From positions 81,284 to 145,283 of the forward strand of contig JAQUTL010000002.1 in assembly GCA_028709805.1 (NCBI GenBank): DNA of 64,000 bases, written 5' to 3'. Position 1 is the stretch's first letter, and each line of letters opens with the position of its first letter. Of the stretch, positions 61,107 to 64,000 are shown one piece after another. This DNA is from Victivallaceae bacterium. GTDB lineage: Bacteria > Verrucomicrobiota > Lentisphaeria > Victivallales > Victivallaceae. Under the pieces are notes generated by a model. That model searched no databases, was not told the origin of the DNA, and saw only the letters and a list, made by a program, of their open reading frames with translations. The position numbers were made by a program, and so were the translations under genes.

Positions 61107-63917
61107 TTACGCCGTTGTTTCGCCGGGTATTGGTGCCGGGGCGTTGTCAGCGCGGCAGCGCGGGGGCGGTATGGTTGCCAGCAGGGTGCTCATGGTTACC
61201 GGTTTAGTGATGACCGCGGCAAAATTCTCAAGATTGAAATTGTTTTTGTTTTCCACGTCGGCGGTTACGGCGGCGATGGGCATATTCCGCCAGTCCGGAT
61301 TTTTTTTCACTTCGGCGGCAAATTCTTCGCCGTTCATTTCCGGCATCCAGAGATCGGTCAGCACCATGTCGTATTGATTTTGCCGCAGAAGAGCGAGCGC
61401 TTCAGCGCCGGACTGCGCCGTATCGATTTTTGCGCCGGTTTTTTTCAGCATCACGGAAATTATTTTCAGGTTCATCACCATATCGTCGACAAGCAGCAGG
61501 CGCGTTCCGGAATGGGATGCCGCTGTCTGGCAGCGCGGCGTGCTGTCCGGCGCTGCCGTTTCTTCGTGCGTGTCGGGGACGATTTTCAGATTTCTTATCT
61601 CCACCGCGAACACGCTGCCATGGGATGACGACTTTTCCAGCGTTATGGAGCCGCCCATCAATTCCAGCATTCTTGCCGTGAGTGCCAGTCCAAGTCCGGT
61701 TCCGCTGCCGGAAGCGTGGGCGCCCCGCATGGCCGAGGCGGCTGAAAACGGCTTGAACAATCCATCTCGGATGTTCGGCGGAATGCCCGGTCCGGTGTCG
61801 CTGACCCGAATCGTCAGCGTGCCGGAACCATCGCTTTCAGGACGGAAGTCGGCGACAAGTTCAATCCGTCCGGCGTCGGTAAACTTTACCGCGTTCCCGA
61901 TCAGGTTAAATAGGATCTGCCTCATTCGGACCATATCCATCTGCAGTTCCGGCATCGGCTGCGAATGGATATCCACCTTCAGGTTTTTCTGGGCAATCTG
62001 ACGGCTGAACATGGCGGCAACATCGTTGCAGACAAGCGGAAAATCCACCGGCGACTCCGCCAGCTCTAAATTCCCCGCCTCCATCTTCGTGATGTCCAGC
62101 ACATTGTTGATGAGCTGAAGCAGCATTTTTCCGGAGCTGGAGATATTTTCAAGATATTCCATTCTGGTCGGCTGCGGAAAATCTGTTCCGTGCAGCAGCT
62201 CGGCGAATCCGAGTACCGCGTTGAGCGGCGTGCGCAACTCATGGCTGACCGACGCGATGAAATAACTCTTTGCTTTGCTGGCTTCCTCCGCCCGTTTTGC
62301 GGCGGCCTCCTGCTGGCGTTTCGCCTCTTCGATTTCGGTGACGTCAACTGCGCTTTTGACAATGTTTATCAGTCGGCCGCTGTCGTCGGTGATAGGTTCG
62401 GCAGTCAGAATATAATCGCGATCTTTGTAGTGTAATTTCCGGCTGCTGCTCTTGTTGAAGGCTATGACGTTTTTGACCGGACATTCATTTTCTTCAAGGA
62501 TGTTTTTGCAAACCACTTCGCGGCATGGCGTGGCAAGAAGCGTTTGTTCGTCCAGTCCGGTCATCTTGGAAACCGCGCTGTTGACGCGTACGAGTTGCCC
62601 GTCGGCGTCGTACAGCCAGATCGGAATCCGTATATTGTTGAGAATAAGCTGTTTTTCCCGATCCGCCAATTTCAGTTCGGTCATCTGACGTTTACGGATG
62701 ATGGCCAGCGAAATGATATTGGCCATGCTGCGCATGATGCGGTGGTCGATTTCGGAGAACACCCGGCGGTAGGATGAAAATCCGATCAGCAGCGCGCCGC
62801 AGTAATCCTTTCCGGCGAAGACCGGCGCCGCCGACAGCGAGAGCAATCCGGTATCGGCCATGAGGTCGGCCACCGGCGATTTGGCGATGTCCGATATTTC
62901 GACGATTTGATTCTGTTTCAGGCGGTCGGACAATCGTTCCAGCATCTGCATCCGGAGCGCGGCGGAGATTTCGGACGACTCTTTTTCCGGCGTCGTGGTG
63001 ATCCGGTGAAGTTCGCAGTAGTTGTCGGCCTGAAGGTCATAATTCATCAGGGTGATGCGGTCGCATTCCATATGTTTGGCCAGCGAGCGCATGACTTCGG
63101 CCGAATTTTTTATGAAGTCCGGCTCCACCACCACATGTTCGAGCGACTGGTTGATGGTTTTTTCCGATTCAACGAAATTGTTCAGTCTGGTTACGTCCAT
63201 ATACGCCACCAGCAGCAGTTTTCTGCCGCCGGCTCCGGCAAGCGGAATTTTGAACCGTTCGCAGACGATGCGGCCGGAGTGCTGGAAGGTCAGCTTTACA
63301 GTGCTGTGCAGAACCCGGTTTTCCGCGATGGCTTTTTCGTCGAGGGTTCTCAGCTCTTTTTCGCGTCCGGGGAAGATGCCGGTTTCCGCGTCGTTTTTGC
63401 CGATCAGGTCGGCTCTGTTTCTGCCCACCATGTCGCAGTAGGCGGGGTTGCAGAGCAAATAGCGGAACTCGTTGTCGGCGTCTTTAAGCATTACCGCCAT
63501 GGGAAGATTGTCGAGCAGGGCTTGAAGTATCCGTCTGCTTTCCTGCTCACGGCGTTCAGCGGCGACCCGGTCGGTGATGTCCACGGCGGTTTTAAGTATT
63601 CGGATCATCTTGCCGTTGTCGTCGAACAGCGGTTCGACGTCGATGGTATATTCCCGATTGTTGAGCGACAGTCCGCAGGTCGCCGGTTTCTGTTCACTGA
63701 TCGCCTTTTGCAGCGGACACCATGCCGGGACTTCCGGTTCTTTGCAGAAAAGTTGACGGCAATCGGTGCGGAGAATGGTTTCGGCGTCCAGCCCGATCAT
63801 CTTGCAGACGGCCGGATTGACCATCAGCTGAGTTCCGCTTGCATCAAGCAGCCAGACCGGGATTTTGATTTTTTTGATAATGTCCCAAATCTTGTGACGG
63901 GACGTGTTGTTTGACAA
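61107..63917 (-). CDS. PAS-GAF hybrid sensor histidine kinase with receiver domain
   Basis: A 936-residue cytoplasmic sensor. PAS1 (about 10-115) and a later PAS3 (about 430-535) share a Cys triad; PAS2 (about 130-245) and a GAF-like domain (about 265-410) lie between. A helical linker leads to HisKA with phospho-acceptor in SVSHELRTPLN, an HATPase_c with NLIGNAVKFTD, DTGPGIPP and GTGLGLAL, and a receiver domain with VDDMVMN and phospho-Asp in LTDLWMPEM. No transmembrane segments. Start is TTG 63917, 11 bases after AAAGGG; an ATG-started product is not possible without loss of PAS1. Output partners are not in the window. Confidence 0.93.
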   Translation of the reverse strand: MSNNTSRHKIWDIIKKIKIPVWLLDASGTQLMVNPAVCKMIGLDAETILRTDCRQLFCKEPEVPAWCPLQKAISEQKPATCGLSLNNREYTIDVEPLFDDNGKMIRILKTAVDITDRVAAERREQESRRILQALLDNLPMAVMLKDADNEFRYLLCNPAYCDMVGRNRADLIGKNDAETGIFPGREKELRTLDEKAIAENRVLHSTVKLTFQHSGRIVCERFKIPLAGAGGRKLLLVAYMDVTRLNNFVESEKTINQSLEHVVVEPDFIKNSAEVMRSLAKHMECDRITLMNYDLQADNYCELHRITTTPEKESSEISAALRMQMLERLSDRLKQNQIVEISDIAKSPVADLMADTGLLSLSAAPVFAGKDYCGALLIGFSSYRRVFSEIDHRIMRSMANIISLAIIRKRQMTELKLADREKQLILNNIRIPIWLYDADGQLVRVNSAVSKMTGLDEQTLLATPCREVVCKNILEENECPVKNVIAFNKSSSRKLHYKDRDYILTAEPITDDSGRLINIVKSAVDVTEIEEAKRQQEAAAKRAEEASKAKSYFIASVSHELRTPLNAVLGFAELLHGTDFPQPTRMEYLENISSSGKMLLQLINNVLDITKMEAGNLELAESPVDFPLVCNDVAAMFSRQIAQKNLKVDIHSQPMPELQMDMVRMRQILFNLIGNAVKFTDAGRIELVADFRPESDGSGTLTIRVSDTGPGIPPNIRDGLFKPFSAASAMRGAHASGSGTGLGLALTARMLELMGGSITLEKSSSHGSVFAVEIRNLKIVPDTHEETAAPDSTPRCQTAASHSGTRLLLVDDMVMNLKIISVMLKKTGAKIDTAQSGAEALALLRQNQYDMVLTDLWMPEMNGEEFAAEVKKNPDWRNMPIAAVTADVENKNNFNLENFAAVITKPVTMSTLLATIPPPRCRADNAPAPIPGETTA

Positions 63918-63919
63918 AG

Positions 63920-63981
63920 TTGCATCTGCCCTTTATTTTGAGTTTGCTCAAAAATCCAACATAAAGGGAAAGCAGATGCAA
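63920..63981. repeat. Nested palindrome between the sensor kinase and a departing gene
   Basis: TTGCATCTG-CCCTTTAT (63920-63936) pairs with ATAAAGGG-aaa-GCAGATGCAA (63961-63981); inside, TTTTGAG and CTCAAAA form a second hairpin. Both strands thus carry an AAAGGG followed by ATGCAA. Confidence 0.6.
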
Positions 63982-64000
63982 GGTAAAATTAGCATGGATT
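63976..64000 (+). CDS. Possible gene start cut by the right edge
   Basis: ATG 63976 with AAAGGGAAAGC upstream opens eight codons (MQGKISMD) to the window end. That beginning is compatible with several transposase families, but eight residues do not allow an assignment. Confidence 0.35.

Overview
The window comes from a high-GC anaerobic bacterium of the PVC superphylum, most likely a Lentisphaerota/Victivallales-type gut or sediment organism. Three things support this. A tiny basic protein (15250-15402) matches the PVC signature small basic protein family. A pseudopilin with the R-FTLVELL cleavage motif is of the kind expanded in Lentisphaerota. A [FeFe]-hydrogenase maturase (hydG) sits beside sugar-acid and galactoside catabolic genes. 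The phylum is inferred; no rRNA gene is present to confirm it.

Layout. 1-9.7 kb: the start of a TolC-type outer-membrane lipoprotein, a GNAT acetyltransferase, a repeat-rich lipoprotein, a secreted phosphodiester glycosidase-like protein, typA, uxaC and a TIM-barrel glycosidase-like protein. 9.8-15.4 kb: a catalase followed by an unusual DUF454-pseudopilin fusion, then an opposing operon srkA-nadD-rsfS-unknown and the PVC small basic protein. 15.5-18.6 kb: a secreted 5'-nucleotidase, tRNA-Ser(GCU), an AT-rich stretch with a decayed reading frame, tRNA-Val(UAC) and an archaeal-type (His) thi4. 18.7-22.8 kb: an operon fmdB-lipoprotein-amrS-(serine-less alpha/beta hydrolase fused to a CAT-fold acyltransferase). 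22.9-29.5 kb: mutT, two exported proteins, then hydG-HD protein-DUF362 ferredoxin-MBL protein, with a 50-bp tandem duplication across the hydG/HD junction.

29.5-38.7 kb: a beta-lactamase-fold hydrolase with a CBM9-like lipoprotein, a DUF819 membrane protein, recJ, and a tightly coupled operon of GH36 galactosidase-like protein, SAH-hydrolase-like protein and SAH/MTA deaminase, ending in a 76-residue protein with 40 acidic and no basic residues. 38.8-46.4 kb: maf, an AmaP-like and an Asp23 protein, accC-accB, aroQ, a RodZ-like protein and ftsK. 46.6-59 kb: mostly core functions (YihY membrane protein, PhnP-like hydrolase, Na/Pi transporter, PPP-type phosphatase, zinc-ribbon protein, U32 protein, LmbE-type deacetylase, efp-epmA, enolase, uridine kinase). 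59-64 kb: an orphan adenine methylase and a PAS-rich hybrid sensor kinase, ending in a palindrome from which another gene appears to leave the window.

Many genes are preceded by the same promoter form: a TTGxAx-like -35, a 16 (sometimes 17) bp spacer and a TATATT-like -10. Rho-independent hairpins separate several convergent units. Many translation starts given here are internal to longer open frames and were chosen from Shine-Dalgarno position, signal peptides and family start sites. No CRISPR array, complete prophage, insertion sequence or rRNA operon was found.
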